A DNA stretch of 64,000 nucleotides from the NCBI RefSeq assembly GCF_037477895.1, contig NZ_CP132744.1, positions 868,001-932,000 of the forward strand, written 5' to 3'. Positions 34,201-41,562 of the stretch are shown here, piece by piece. The notes beneath the pieces were generated by a model that saw nothing but the letters and a program-made list of their open reading frames with translations, searched no databases and was not told the origin of the DNA. Positions within the stretch are counted from its first letter, which is position 1; each line of letters opens with the position of its first letter. The DNA is from Mycetohabitans endofungorum. GTDB taxonomy: Bacteria; Pseudomonadota; Gammaproteobacteria; Burkholderiales; Burkholderiaceae. Made by a program: the position numbers and the translations under genes.

Positions 34201-37200
34201 ACGGGCGTGACCGTGTGGCCGGCTGCCGTGACCCAATAGGCGACGAGCTGTTTATTCCCCGGACGGTCTTCGCGCAAGCTGATCGTGGCTTGGGCGATAC
34301 CCGGATACCTGGCCAGTACGGATTCGATCTCACTGAGCTCAATACGAAAACCTCTGAGCTTGATTTGATGATCAGCACGACCAAGATATTCCAATTGACC
34401 ATCCGCGCGCCAACGCACGAGGTCGCCCGTTCGGTAAAGTCGAGTCCCCTGTTCAAATGGGTTAGCAATGAAGCGCTCTGCCGTCAGATCAGGCCGGCCT
34501 AAGTAAGCACGCGCCAATGCCGGTCCGCCAATATAGAGTTCGCCGGTGACGCTAATGGGTACCGGCTGTAATGCATGATCGAGCACATAGACGCGCGTAT
34601 TGGCGATCGGTCCACCCAGCGGCGGCGTCTCGGACTCGGCTAGCTGCGTCGCGCGCCACGCCAGTGCATTAATGACCCCTTCAGTCGGGCCATATAAGTT
34701 GTAAAGCGTGGCGTTCGGGAAGGTTGTCTGGCATGCGTGCAACACGGCACTGGATAGCGCTTCAGCGCCGCATAGAATCAGCCGCAGATGTCGACAGTCG
34801 GCCACGCCTTCAGTGGCGCAAAGCTGCTCGAGCATGGCTGGAGCGATGTCAATCACGCTAATACGTTGCCGTGCCATTAAAGTGGCAAGACGGCTTGCGT
34901 CCATCTGTATGGTCGGATCGGCCATGACCAGGGTGGCGCCAGACATCAACGGAATAAATATTTCTTCTATGGACGCGTCAAAGCTTAGCGAGATCTGCTG
35001 CAAGCAGTGATCGTCCGATCGCAATGACAGTAGCTGTTGCCCGGCATGCAGACGGCTCGACACAGCGTGATGATCGACCATGACCCCTTTGGGCCGACCA
35101 GTGGAGCCGGACGTGTAGACCACGTATGCTAGATGATGGGGGCGGACACCGCTTTGCGGCGCGTGTTGTGGTTGGGCGGCAATGCCCGCCCAGTCAGTAT
35201 CTATACGTACCCGCTGCGCTTGCATGTCGGGCAGTTGCGCTTCAAGATGCGATTGTGTGATGAGTACCGGGACGTTCGCATTGTCCAGCATATAGGCGAT
35301 CCGCTCGGCAGGATAATTCGGATCGAGGGGCAAATAGGCCCCGCCCGCCTTCAATATACCTAACACGCCGACCAGCATGTCGATAGAGCGCTCAATGTAC
35401 ACGCCGACGACCACTTCGGGGCCGACGCCCAGTGTACGTAGATAGTGCGCCAACTGGTTCGCACGGGTGTTGAGTTCGTGATAGCTACACTGCTGTTGCT
35501 CGAAAACAATCGCCACGGCGTGTGGCGTTTTATCAGCCTGTGTCTCAAATAACTGGTGCAGCATTTGAGCTTGCACATCGCTGATAGCGCCATCGTGTGC
35601 CGGAGACGAGGTTGTCGCGTTCCACGTCTCGAGCAATAGTGCGCGCTCGTCAGCTGACAGCACGTTCAGCTGGTGGACGGGCAGATTGGGTGTGTGCTCG
35701 AGTGCCGCCGCCAAGCTTCCCAACGCCTGCTGCATATAGCCGCCTATCCGATCAGGATCGAGCGGCTGCACGGCCTGGGCAGTTAGCCCCAGCGCGTGGC
35801 CGCGGTCTTCCACCGACAGTCCGAGTGGGTAATTGTCACGCTCTTGGGCGCCCAAAAATTCGATGCCGGGCGTAGTTTGGATCTCACTGGGCGACACCCC
35901 TTCGTGCACATAGTTCAGCAGCGCGCTGAACAGCGGTGTACCGGCGGGTACGCCACTACAACGTTGCGCGAGCCCCAGCGACGCATGTTCATGTTCAAGC
36001 AGGGTGGCTAGACGAGCATGTGTGTGACGCACACCGTCTTGAACGCTGTTATTCAGGTCCACGCGAAGCGGTAGCGTATTGATGAACAATCCCATGGCGC
36101 TGTCAGCGCCGTCGCCTGCTTGCATGCGACCGAACAACACGGTGCCAAATACCACTTGCTGCTGACCCGTGACTCGCGCCAGTACCTGCGCCCAAGCCAG
36201 ATGGCATAAGCTAGCCAAGCTCACGCCCAGCTGCTTGGCCTGTGTGCGTAGCCGATCATTCAAGTCCTGCGGCAGCATCCGATGCGATTCGGTAACATGC
36301 GTGCCGTCACGATGCACATCAGCCAACCCGAACGGCAACGTGGGCTCATCCACATCGGCAAGCATCTCGGTAAAGAAACGCGCATGCTCACTTTCGCTGA
36401 TGCCCAGACGCGCTTGTGCGACGAGATTGCGAAAAGGTCGTGCAGGTGGCAACGCGTCGCCTCGTCCTTCGAGGAAAGCCTGCACTTCGGTTTGCATGAT
36501 CTCCTGCGTGGCATGATCACCGATGAGGTGATGTAGCAACTCGAGCAGCAGCCAGCGGCCATCACGATCCTGAGCGATGGCGAAGTGGAGTAGGGGCGCT
36601 TGAGTTAAATCGATCCGATATTGGCTAGGATCGAAGCGCCGTAGCAGTTGCTCGATGACGGGCCCATCGTCCGGATTCAACTTAAGTTCGGTAACGACCA
36701 GCGATGCATGACGCCAAACCACCTGCGCAGGGACGGACAATCCTTCCCAGGCGAAAGCGGTGCGCAGAATATCGTGGCGATTGACCACTTGCTGGACGGC
36801 CTCCAGATAGCGATCCAGCACTTGCCGATTGGCAAAAGCCATTTGGGCAGTCAGCAGATATGGATCACGGTCAGCCGCAAGCAAATGGTGAAATAGAATG
36901 CCATCCTGCAATGGAGACAATGCATAGATATCTTGGATATTTGCGATGCCTCCCGGCACTTGTGTGACGATCCGGTCGATGTCAGCCTGAGTGAGCTCGA
37001 TGAGCGGCAGCTGATCCGGTGTCAGCATTATGGTGTCGGGCGTGATGCGATTGGGTGGTACGACCACTTCCCGATGCTGGCCCAGGGACTGCGCCAATAC
37101 GCTGAGTGTAGGGGTTTCAAATAGCGCGCGTACAGAGAGCATCAGGCCAACGCGGCGCAAGCGGTCGATCATCTGCACGGCGAGCAGCGAATTTCCACCC

Positions 37201-39668
37201 AGTGCAAAGAAGCTGTCATGCCGGCCGATATGCGTTAAACCCAATAATTCAGCCCAAATCGCTGCCAGCGCCGTTTCAGCTTCGCCCTGCGGGGCTTCAT
37301 ACGCTTGACGTGCAAAGGCATTGGCGTGTGGCGCAGGCAACGCGCGGCGATCGAGCTTGCCGCTTGGCGTCAGCGGGAACGCATCTAGCCGTACAAATGC
37401 AGCGGGCACCATGTACTCGGGTAAGCTGGTCAGCAGATGTGCGCGCAATGTGTTGGCAAGTTGTTCATCACACTCAGCTACGACATAAGCAATGAGCCGC
37501 TTGGCGCCACCGTCGCCTGAAGTCAGCACGGCGGCATCACGTACCTGCGGATGTTCACGCAGGCGCGCCTCGATTTCACCCGGCTCAATTCGAAAGCCGC
37601 GGATCTTGATCTGGTGGTCATTGCGCCCAAGGAACACCAGATTGCCATCGGGCAAATAGCGAGCCAGATCGCCGGTTTTGTACATGCGGGCGTTTTCAAC
37701 GCCGCAAAACGGGTCTGTGACGAAGCGCTCGGCGGTCAACTCCGGGCGGTTTAGATAACCGCGTGCTACCCCTACGCCACCAATATATAACTCACCGACT
37801 GCACCCAGTGGTACCGGTTGACCGTGCGCATCCAGTAGATAAATTCGCGTGTTGTCTAATGGCCGGCCAATCGGAACCACTTCGCCATTAAAATCTTGTG
37901 AGCCACGCCAAACAGTGGAGCAGATAGTCGTCTCAGTCGGGCCGTATGCATTGAAGACCACCGCGCCTTGACGGACCAAATTTCGAAGTAGCGTCGCACT
38001 GGGGGCTTCGCCGCCTAAAATCAGTGTCAAAGGGGTGTTTAAATGAGGTAAATCGTCGCCTGCCTGCAGCAGTGCGGGGGGAATGTCCGCGTATGTGATC
38101 GCGTGCTTTTCCAAATAACACCACAGTTCAGTGCGATCATGGCGCGCGGTATCGGGCGGCAAATATAAGCTTGCCCCACTATTCAATGCGATGAATGTCT
38201 CGGAAGCATTGACGTCGAAACCGAGTGAAGCAAACTGCAAGATCCGACTAAAGGGGCCAATATCGAAACAGCTGATCTGAGCCTGAACAAGGTTCACGAC
38301 ACTTCGATGCTCCACCATCACGCCCTTGGGTGTGCCGGTCGAGCCGGACGTATAGATGACGTAAGCTAGATGACTGGAAAGAAGTTCGGGCACATGCGGA
38401 TTGGTCGTTGCCCGTTCTGGCAATACATTAGGATCGAGTACGGTCCGTGATGCGAGCGCCGCTTGACCCAATGCGGCCTGACCTGCTGTATCGGCCAGCA
38501 CAAGTTCTGGCGCCGAATCGGTCAAGATATGCGTCAGGCGCTCAGAGGGATACGCCGGATCCAGTGGCACATAGGCGCCGCCTGCTTTCAAAATCGCAAG
38601 CAGCCCCACGACCATCGCCGGCGAGCGTGCCACGCACAAGGCTACGCGCGTGTCCGGCTGAACGCCCAATTCAATCAGCCGGTGTGCAAGACGGTTGGCG
38701 TGCGCATTCAGCTTAGTGTAGGAGAGTGCCTGATCTTCATAAACTAGCGCAATAGCATCGGGTGTCCGTCTGACTTGCTCCTCAAAAACTTGGTGAAGAC
38801 ATTGGTGTGCCGGATACGGTGCTGCTGTTGCGTTCCAGGTGTTAATTAACGTTTCGCGCTCGGCTGGTGGCAACAGATTCAACTTGCAAACGGGCGTCTC
38901 GACGTTGTTCGAGGCGGCATCGCATAATGCTTGTAAATGTTCACTGATGCATTGAACTCGGCGTGCATCCATGCGATGGGCATCATAGATCCAGCGAAAA
39001 GCGCCATCGCCTTTGACCTGAAGTGTCAGTAAGGCGCCACTGGCCTGCGTGTCAGCGGCAAGCTGTGATGATGCTTCATCGGAGAGCACGGACACCGCTA
39101 CCTGCCAAGGGTATGCGGCGCGCAGCGCGGATAGACTACGCAGAGTAGGATGTCGGACAACCAAATCGCGCAAGAATGTGTGGTGCTGCTCAAGCCGCAG
39201 GTATTCTGCTTCGATGGCATGACAAATCGAGGCAAAGGGCTGATCTAGGTCCACCGCGATTTCCATCGGCACAACAGGTGATAGATCGGCAAGCGTTTCT
39301 GGCTTGTCGTTACTTTCGCCGCTGACACGCCAACCGATCTGATACTGCGCTTGCTCGGTCAAACGGGCTAGATAGACCGCCAGCACGCTCAGCAACACCG
39401 TCAGTGACTGCTTTGGTTCGCTTTTTTCCAGCAATGGCGGACGCCATGCGCTGATTGCCCATTGGGGCTCAAGCGCACTCTCACCTTGTTCAAAGGGCAG
39501 TGGCAAAGGCTGCAGGCGAGCTAGTCGCTCCTGCCAGAACGATTCACTGGATGCGAGCGCCTTGCGAATGTCCGGCGTCCCCCCAGTGTTACTTTGATCG
39601 TCGAGCAGAGATGGATGATGCGCGTCGTTCTCGATAAAAGGGTCGAGTTTAGCCGTTTGATCGTTCAT
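22287..39668 (-). CDS. five-module nonribosomal peptide synthetase with N-methyltransferase and thioesterase
   Basis: A 5793-residue assembly line. Order with rough residues: C-terminal lobe of a C domain 1-270 (no HHxxxDG motif), A1 280-780, T1 at 826 (GGNSL); dual C/E 870-1340 (QDIYALSPLQDGILFHHL; HHLIGDH at 1047), A2, T2 at 1906; C 1940-2370 (HHIAGDG at 2094), A3 with an inserted N-methyltransferase about 2876-3279 (EIGVGSGLL near 2954), T3 at 3381; C (HHIISDG at 3567), A4, T4 at 4434; C (HHIISDG at 4617), A5, T5 at 5484; thioesterase 5529-5793 with GWSLGG at 5618. Codes read by eye: A3 DAWTIAAVC (Phe-like), A4 about DPRSLCQLS and A5 about DARSLSQMT (related to A1 and A4 of the other NRPS), A1 about DVSDIGAIC and A2 about DAEDLGLIN (no firm call). 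Inference: D-X1, X2, N-methyl-Phe-3, X4, X5. The start ATG has no strong ribosome site. Confidence 0.95.
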   Translation of the reverse strand: MNDQTAKLDPFIENDAHHPSLLDDQSNTGGTPDIRKALASSESFWQERLARLQPLPLPFEQGESALEPQWAISAWRPPLLEKSEPKQSLTVLLSVLAVYLARLTEQAQYQIGWRVSGESNDKPETLADLSPVVPMEIAVDLDQPFASICHAIEAEYLRLEQHHTFLRDLVVRHPTLRSLSALRAAYPWQVAVSVLSDEASSQLAADTQASGALLTLQVKGDGAFRWIYDAHRMDARRVQCISEHLQALCDAASNNVETPVCKLNLLPPAERETLINTWNATAAPYPAHQCLHQVFEEQVRRTPDAIALVYEDQALSYTKLNAHANRLAHRLIELGVQPDTRVALCVARSPAMVVGLLAILKAGGAYVPLDPAYPSERLTHILTDSAPELVLADTAGQAALGQAALASRTVLDPNVLPERATTNPHVPELLSSHLAYVIYTSGSTGTPKGVMVEHRSVVNLVQAQISCFDIGPFSRILQFASLGFDVNASETFIALNSGASLYLPPDTARHDRTELWCYLEKHAITYADIPPALLQAGDDLPHLNTPLTLILGGEAPSATLLRNLVRQGAVVFNAYGPTETTICSTVWRGSQDFNGEVVPIGRPLDNTRIYLLDAHGQPVPLGAVGELYIGGVGVARGYLNRPELTAERFVTDPFCGVENARMYKTGDLARYLPDGNLVFLGRNDHQIKIRGFRIEPGEIEARLREHPQVRDAAVLTSGDGGAKRLIAYVVAECDEQLANTLRAHLLTSLPEYMVPAAFVRLDAFPLTPSGKLDRRALPAPHANAFARQAYEAPQGEAETALAAIWAELLGLTHIGRHDSFFALGGNSLLAVQMIDRLRRVGLMLSVRALFETPTLSVLAQSLGQHREVVVPPNRITPDTIMLTPDQLPLIELTQADIDRIVTQVPGGIANIQDIYALSPLQDGILFHHLLAADRDPYLLTAQMAFANRQVLDRYLEAVQQVVNRHDILRTAFAWEGLSVPAQVVWRHASLVVTELKLNPDDGPVIEQLLRRFDPSQYRIDLTQAPLLHFAIAQDRDGRWLLLELLHHLIGDHATQEIMQTEVQAFLEGRGDALPPARPFRNLVAQARLGISESEHARFFTEMLADVDEPTLPFGLADVHRDGTHVTESHRMLPQDLNDRLRTQAKQLGVSLASLCHLAWAQVLARVTGQQQVVFGTVLFGRMQAGDGADSAMGLFINTLPLRVDLNNSVQDGVRHTHARLATLLEHEHASLGLAQRCSGVPAGTPLFSALLNYVHEGVSPSEIQTTPGIEFLGAQERDNYPLGLSVEDRGHALGLTAQAVQPLDPDRIGGYMQQALGSLAAALEHTPNLPVHQLNVLSADERALLLETWNATTSSPAHDGAISDVQAQMLHQLFETQADKTPHAVAIVFEQQQCSYHELNTRANQLAHYLRTLGVGPEVVVGVYIERSIDMLVGVLGILKAGGAYLPLDPNYPAERIAYMLDNANVPVLITQSHLEAQLPDMQAQRVRIDTDWAGIAAQPQHAPQSGVRPHHLAYVVYTSGSTGRPKGVMVDHHAVSSRLHAGQQLLSLRSDDHCLQQISLSFDASIEEIFIPLMSGATLVMADPTIQMDASRLATLMARQRISVIDIAPAMLEQLCATEGVADCRHLRLILCGAEALSSAVLHACQTTFPNATLYNLYGPTEGVINALAWRATQLAESETPPLGGPIANTRVYVLDHALQPVPISVTGELYIGGPALARAYLGRPDLTAERFIANPFEQGTRLYRTGDLVRWRADGQLEYLGRADHQIKLRGFRIELSEIESVLARYPGIAQATISLREDRPGNKQLVAYWVTAAGHTVTPVELKSHLGQILPSYMMPAAFIELDALPLTANGKIDRQALPAPDFSSSSAQAPRTAAETLLANLFAEVLDLETVGIDDNFFDLGGHSLLAMRLISRIRAALDIDVAIRTLFEAPTVADLAQRLTPNAFARPPLRPQPRPATLPLSFAQRRLWFTHQFEGPSATYNMPLPLRLFGTVDTHALQAALNDLLARHESLRTVFKDINGVATQQIIAVEAASLTLETIQVTAETLSQRLAQAAIHHFDLSREIPLRAWLFRLDAQEHVLLLLLHHIAGDGWSMAPLAHDLGRAYAARLEGQAPTWAPLPVQYADYTLWQQALFGNEHDPHSMIGRQFAYWERTLAGLPERLELPFDRARPPVASYHGDYVAMRIDATLHGKLQALARAHEASLFMVLQAALATLLTRLGAGNDIPIGTAIAGRTDEALDELIGFFVNTLVLRTNTSGNPSFNALLKRVRETCLAAYAHQDAPFEQLVERLNPTRSTAHHPLFQVSLVLQNTAVQPFDLPGLRLIPEPIDTFTAKFDLFFSFDEVLSTDGSAQGLEGLIEYATDLFDRDTVDRLARRFIRLLEAIADAPAQPIGHIDLLETAERQQLLNGWNDTAQPICEATLPALFEAQVAKAPDAIALIFEDQHVSYAELNAQANRLAHYLIAEGIGPEDIVALALPRSPQMISALLGILKAGAAYLPLDPDYPCERLAFMLKDAQPKRILTNASSAKRLPYEYTAVLHLDDPAVYAALTQLSEFNPSDIHRCRPLAPRHPAYVIYTSGSTGKPKGVVVTHAGSHNLTAAQIKRFSLNPNSRVLQFASLSFDAAFWELCMSLLSGATLVLGRSEQLLPGDALAKLASEQAITHATLPPSALAALPADSLSSCSHLIVAGESCPPHLVEQWSQSQRMTNAYGPTEATVCVAMRRFLPDEAATEVASSIGRPIDNTQLYVLDEHLQPVPVGVSGELYIGGIGLARGYLKRPALTAERFVAAPFGPAGARLYRTGDLARWRADGTLDFLGRADHQVKLRGFRIEPGEIEAVLCRHPAVAQAAVIAREDRPGHTQLVGYVTLDKTTAERNAATEERQVGEWQTIYDTHYGSHQSSAFGENFVGWDSSYDGRPIPLPAMQAWRAATVARIQALQPRRLLEIGVGSGLLLAHLAPHCEAYWGTDFSMPTIEALQAQLTHYPELASRVELRTQAAHVTEGLPSGYFDTIVINSVAQYFPNVSYLQDVLRQAMALLAPGGVLFVGDVRNFSLLNCFVSAVQLHQANPAVDDVSTVRRRIEQALLAEKELLLAPAFFSTLPRTIDTIATVDIQLKRGPYENELSRYRYDVVLHKQSTAPIQTLSLAQVPQWYWGQQLADLDTLKAHLNTQRPTHLRIVGVPNARLEREIEAMQALERGCDIATVQHRLKAGSTQAEGLTPDDFHALGQACGYWVAATWSGDAQACMDILLVQASEAANATFTDLYLPSPALANQAPGAHANNPAKLDQLADIRRYAASALPAYMVPAAMVLLENLPLTPNGKLDRKALPAPDFVSEHYRAARSPQEQTLAELFAEVLGLPRVGIDDRFFDLGGHSLLATRLISRIRATLGVEVPIRTLFEAASVAELAPRITAMQQNNELSIPALTVQPRPDALPLSFAQERLWFLDQLGQGDAYQIPMATRLTGQLDVSALNAALSEIVRRHEALRTRFEARDGTGVQVIDPPWTVTLKPRELDECELVNYLQAGAEQPFNLATGPLVRFELLRLASNVHVLSIVLHHIISDGWSIGVLTRELNELYSAFVQGQPSPLPELPVQYADYALWQRAWLKDEALERELNYWRKQLAGAPAALELPTDRPRPAVPSGRGHGLAVHVPAALAAQLKALAQREGATLYMTLLTAFQIVLSRWSGQDDIVVGSPIAGRTQAQTEGLLGFFLNTLALRTDLSGNPRFNELLAQVRETALEAYAYQAVPFEKLVEVLQRVRDLSRAPIVQVMVNGLNLSTSNLALPGLIAEPVQFDTFGTKFDLTLYFGETSDGIDGWLQYATDLFDADTIERLGQHWVNVLEAVAANPAQRLSELPLLSAAEQHQLLTTWNDTAADYPDTQTLHQLFETQAQRAPHAVAAVCEAQQMTYAELNTRANQLAHHLRALGVGPEVIVGLCVERSIEMLVGILGILKAGGAYAPLDPSYPPERLAYMLEEASAPVLVTQAHLETQLPATDARRVRLDADWHDIATQPHHTPHSGVTPAHLAYVIYTSGSTGRPKGVMIRHCGVANYLAFLTRHYQLTAADVVLNVSGLAFDPSVRDLFGPLTSGGRAVLVPTAQAKEPHKYLSVIHEQGVTKILSITPSFLRSLCEAAQDRPLPQLALQAILTCGEPLEAALCDRLRQVFGAQVAVINQYGPTECTLSSTWFAAVPQPSGIVPIGRAISNARVYVLDRHLQLVPPGVVGELYIASVGLARGYFKRPALSAERFIANPFGHGERLYRTGDLAKWRADGQLQYLGRTDHQVKIRGIRVELGEIETQLLAYPSIHQAVVVAREDEPGEKRLVAYFVSDDTIDTTALRDQLKGSLPDYMVPSAFVRLDTMPLTPNNKVDRQALPAPNFISERYRAPRSPQEQTLTELAAEVLGLPRVGIDDNFFELGGHSLLAMRFAARVQQALGAELPVRALFEAPTIAELTPRLDALRQSRDLDIPALTTQTRPTILPLSFAQERLWFLEQLGQGAAYQIPIAMRLTGKLDVAALAAALSEIVQRHETLRTRFETHEGDGVQVVNPPWTVELIPHEVAEHDVMHFLLAAAQQPFDLTAGPLVRFALLRLAPDTHVLSVILHHIISDGWSLGVLTREIQALYTAFSQKQGSPLPELPIQYADYALWQRAWLKDEALERELNYWRKQLAGAPAALELPTDRPRPAVPSGRGHGLAVHVPAALAAQLKALAQREGATLYMTLLAAFQVVLSRWSGQDDIVVGSPIAGRTQVQTEALIGFFINTLALRTNLSGNPRFNELLAQVRETTLGAYAHQAVPFEKLVEVLQPVRDLSRQPIFQVMINGFNVPMSDFVLPGLTVEKIDLERLSTKFDLTLHFGEMSDGIEGWLQYTTDLFDAETIKRLGQHWINVLEAVVADPTQRLSDLPLLSITERHQLLTAWNDTAADFSSAPTLHQLFEEQVQRTPNAIAAVFETQQMTYAELDQRANQLAHHLRAMGVGTEVIVALCAERSLQMLVGLLGILKAGGAYLPLDPSYPAERIAYMLEDAQVAALVLQPHLEPLLPAIQAQTVTLDTHWTQIATQPSTRPTSVVRPHNLAYITYTSGSTGKPKGVMTQHSSAANYLNFLVRQYRLTEADAVLNVASLAFDASVRDLLGPLVAGARTVLIPTTQAKEPHQYVRAINEHGITKLLSITPSLLRSVCQVADGPQTTPTLRTILTSGEALEADLCTQVHQTLGEQINVVNQYGPTECTMTSTWFAVVPQASGIVPIGRPLSNARVYLLDRYLHPVPCGVAGELYIAGAGLTRGYVNQPALSAERFIANPFGQGERLYRTGDWAKWRADGQLEYLGRTDHQVKIRGFRVELEEISAALASHPNVAQATVITREDDRSADKRLVAYLVATANCTVTPATLRQYLSQNLPDYMIPAVFVVLDALPLTPNGKVDRKALPEPEMTVTATARMPRTAEEQVLCELFAEVLGVAHVGIDDNFFELGGHSLLAARLINRVRTTLGLELSIRNLFETPTVAGLSQQPDQPTELDSLFQVVLPLRSHGDRPPVFCIHPAGELGWCYAGLLRYIDRQHPLYSLQARCLSDPGPLPETIEEMALDYVEQIRRIQPSGPYQLVGWSLGGLIAFEMACILQKKGEHVALLALLDSYVRTKNKPMRRVARQDMIADLLAEAGYDSASSEKLPLDFEERREMLRKGGSLYAALDERQFDSILDFFEKTPQMIERYVPRSSFEGDVLHIKAALEKPGYRPEPETWRAYVKGHVEMHSIDCEHGAMMQLEPLAQIGPIIARKLSTVS

Positions 39669-39756
39669 ATCGATGCTCTACGTGCAAAGGGAAGAATAAG
39701 GGTAAACAGAGAACCTGCCGCTTTCTTCGGCATTCAATAGCCGATTGAAAAGCAAG

Positions 39757-41451
39757 TCATGCTGCCGAATCGGCAGCCATACTGCTGGCAATGGAGAGGC
39801 TAGCTAGGTGTGTATCAACGCCATTTGCCAGTGTGTCGGTGGCTGAATCTGACACTACGCGTCCGCCTTTAAGCACAATGAGTCGGTCCGCCAAATGAAA
39901 AAAACGGTCATCATGGCTAATGACGATCAACGTCTTGCCTTGCTGCTTGAGTTGTGGCAGCAATGTTAAATAAAAATGTTGTCGAAAACGAGGATCTTGA
40001 TCTGCAGCCCATTCGTCAAACAGGCAGACTTCCCGATCTTCAGCATAGCATTGCAGCAATGCCAACCGTTTTCGTTGCCCCGTAGAGAGACTGGTCTTTG
40101 AAAGCTTTCCTTGATCTACCGAGAGTTGTTCGTCTAATTCCAAATCACGCAACAGCGTACGTATTTGTGCATCAGGCAGCGCATTACCTTTTGCGTCAAG
40201 TACATCGGAGAACAGGAAGAAATCACCAAAAACACTGGAAAAACGTTCCCTATATGCGCTCGATCCATATGGAACGGGTTGCTCGTCCAAGCAAAGTCGT
40301 CCCGAGCTGGGCGGCAGCAGGCCACACAGCAAGTGTATCAATGTGGATTTGCCACTGCCGTTATCGCCAACAATAAATACCATTTCACCGCGGCGAATAC
40401 TCAAATTGAATGGTCCAATGCCTTCACCTACCTTGCTTTCAGGGTAACGATAGCAAAGATCTTGTGCATGGATGGACTGCCATTTCGTATCAGTGTGCGA
40501 CGTCGTATCCTCATCAGCTGTGGCATGCTGTGAGCGCAGATCCAGCCCGACGCGCTCAAGATGACGCAAGCTGCTCAAACCGGTGCTGACAGGCTGGCCA
40601 GAATGAATTAAAAAATTCAAAGGCCCTACGATAAACAGCGCTCCGATGACAAAGCGCACAATCACATCGGAGGGAAGCGCAAATGCTGCATAGCCCAGGT
40701 AGACCACCACAAACACGGTACCGTAAGCCGCACCGGACGACCATGCCTCATTGAGGTTCCAGCGCAGATGAACCCGTCTCATCAACCTTTGTGCTTGCCC
40801 AATCGCAGGCAGCAATAGCATGTCGTAAAAATGTTTGGCACGTGCTCGACTTAACAACATTTCCTTTTTGCCATCTGCAATCGCGTGGAAATGTTCAAAC
40901 AGTGCCTCTTCACTGCGCCGCATTGCGTCAAGTGGCTTGCGAGTGGATTTCAGCAAGAATGCTGAGATCGCAAGCGGAATACCCAATCCTACTAATAAGA
41001 CAAGAAAAAGCTGAAACGACAGTGTGATTAAATAGATTGAACACACTAGCACCAAAATAACGTTATAAGCGAGATGGGGCGCAAGCATGATCAGCGGGCT
41101 AATACGGGTGATATCCTCAATCAAGACGCCAAATACAGTCGATTTATGGTTAATCAATTTGTAATAGTCAACGTCAATAAATTGTTTGGATAAGTCTTTA
41201 CGCAACTGACCCACCAATTCACTGCTGAGCTTTGCCAGAACGATTTGTGAAGCACCATTGGCTAGACACAGCGCACCGAACCATCCCAGCGCCGTCACAA
41301 GGCAAACCCAATTGGGTTGCGATAACCCTTGCGTTGCCAATCGATTGATATAGGCGAGCAGGCCGATCGTCAGCATTGCGCCGGCAGACGAAAGGATCGC
41401 TGTGGCAAGTAAGGGCCGGAAATACCGCTTCAGGTATTGAACCATCAACAT
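39757..41451 (-). CDS. ABC exporter of the cyclic-peptide family (SyrD/PvdE type)
   Basis: One polypeptide joins a six-helix membrane domain (residues 1-300) and an ATPase domain. Walker A is GDNGSGKST, the signature is LSTGQRKRLAL, and Walker B is CLFDEWAADQDP with the degenerate Trp/Ala form typical of SyrD/PvdE proteins; the switch His is in VISHDD. The family exports peptides such as syringomycin and pyoverdine precursors across the inner membrane. The gene lies 88 bases upstream of the NRPS gene, so it probably exports that product. The start was set at the ATG at 41451, 6 bases behind GGAAG; a TTG at 41454 is the alternative. Confidence 0.93.
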   Translation of the reverse strand: MLMVQYLKRYFRPLLATAILSSAGAMLTIGLLAYINRLATQGLSQPNWVCLVTALGWFGALCLANGASQIVLAKLSSELVGQLRKDLSKQFIDVDYYKLINHKSTVFGVLIEDITRISPLIMLAPHLAYNVILVLVCSIYLITLSFQLFLVLLVGLGIPLAISAFLLKSTRKPLDAMRRSEEALFEHFHAIADGKKEMLLSRARAKHFYDMLLLPAIGQAQRLMRRVHLRWNLNEAWSSGAAYGTVFVVVYLGYAAFALPSDVIVRFVIGALFIVGPLNFLIHSGQPVSTGLSSLRHLERVGLDLRSQHATADEDTTSHTDTKWQSIHAQDLCYRYPESKVGEGIGPFNLSIRRGEMVFIVGDNGSGKSTLIHLLCGLLPPSSGRLCLDEQPVPYGSSAYRERFSSVFGDFFLFSDVLDAKGNALPDAQIRTLLRDLELDEQLSVDQGKLSKTSLSTGQRKRLALLQCYAEDREVCLFDEWAADQDPRFRQHFYLTLLPQLKQQGKTLIVISHDDRFFHLADRLIVLKGGRVVSDSATDTLANGVDTHLASLSIASSMAADSAA

Positions 41452-41562
41452 CAATATCTTCCTTTTTCGCAGGCGGCGTTGCTCCGCTACGAATCTTGCA
41501 TGGCAGACCTCCGAGTGCGTCTGCCTTCGATAGCCTACCCGTGGTCACGGTTAGTGTATTTG

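Noticed and set aside
2025..39668. NRPS module repeats as a mobile element or CRISPR-like array
   Set aside because: The repeats are coding, in frame and follow domain borders; no CRISPR-type short repeats with spacers are seen anywhere in the window.
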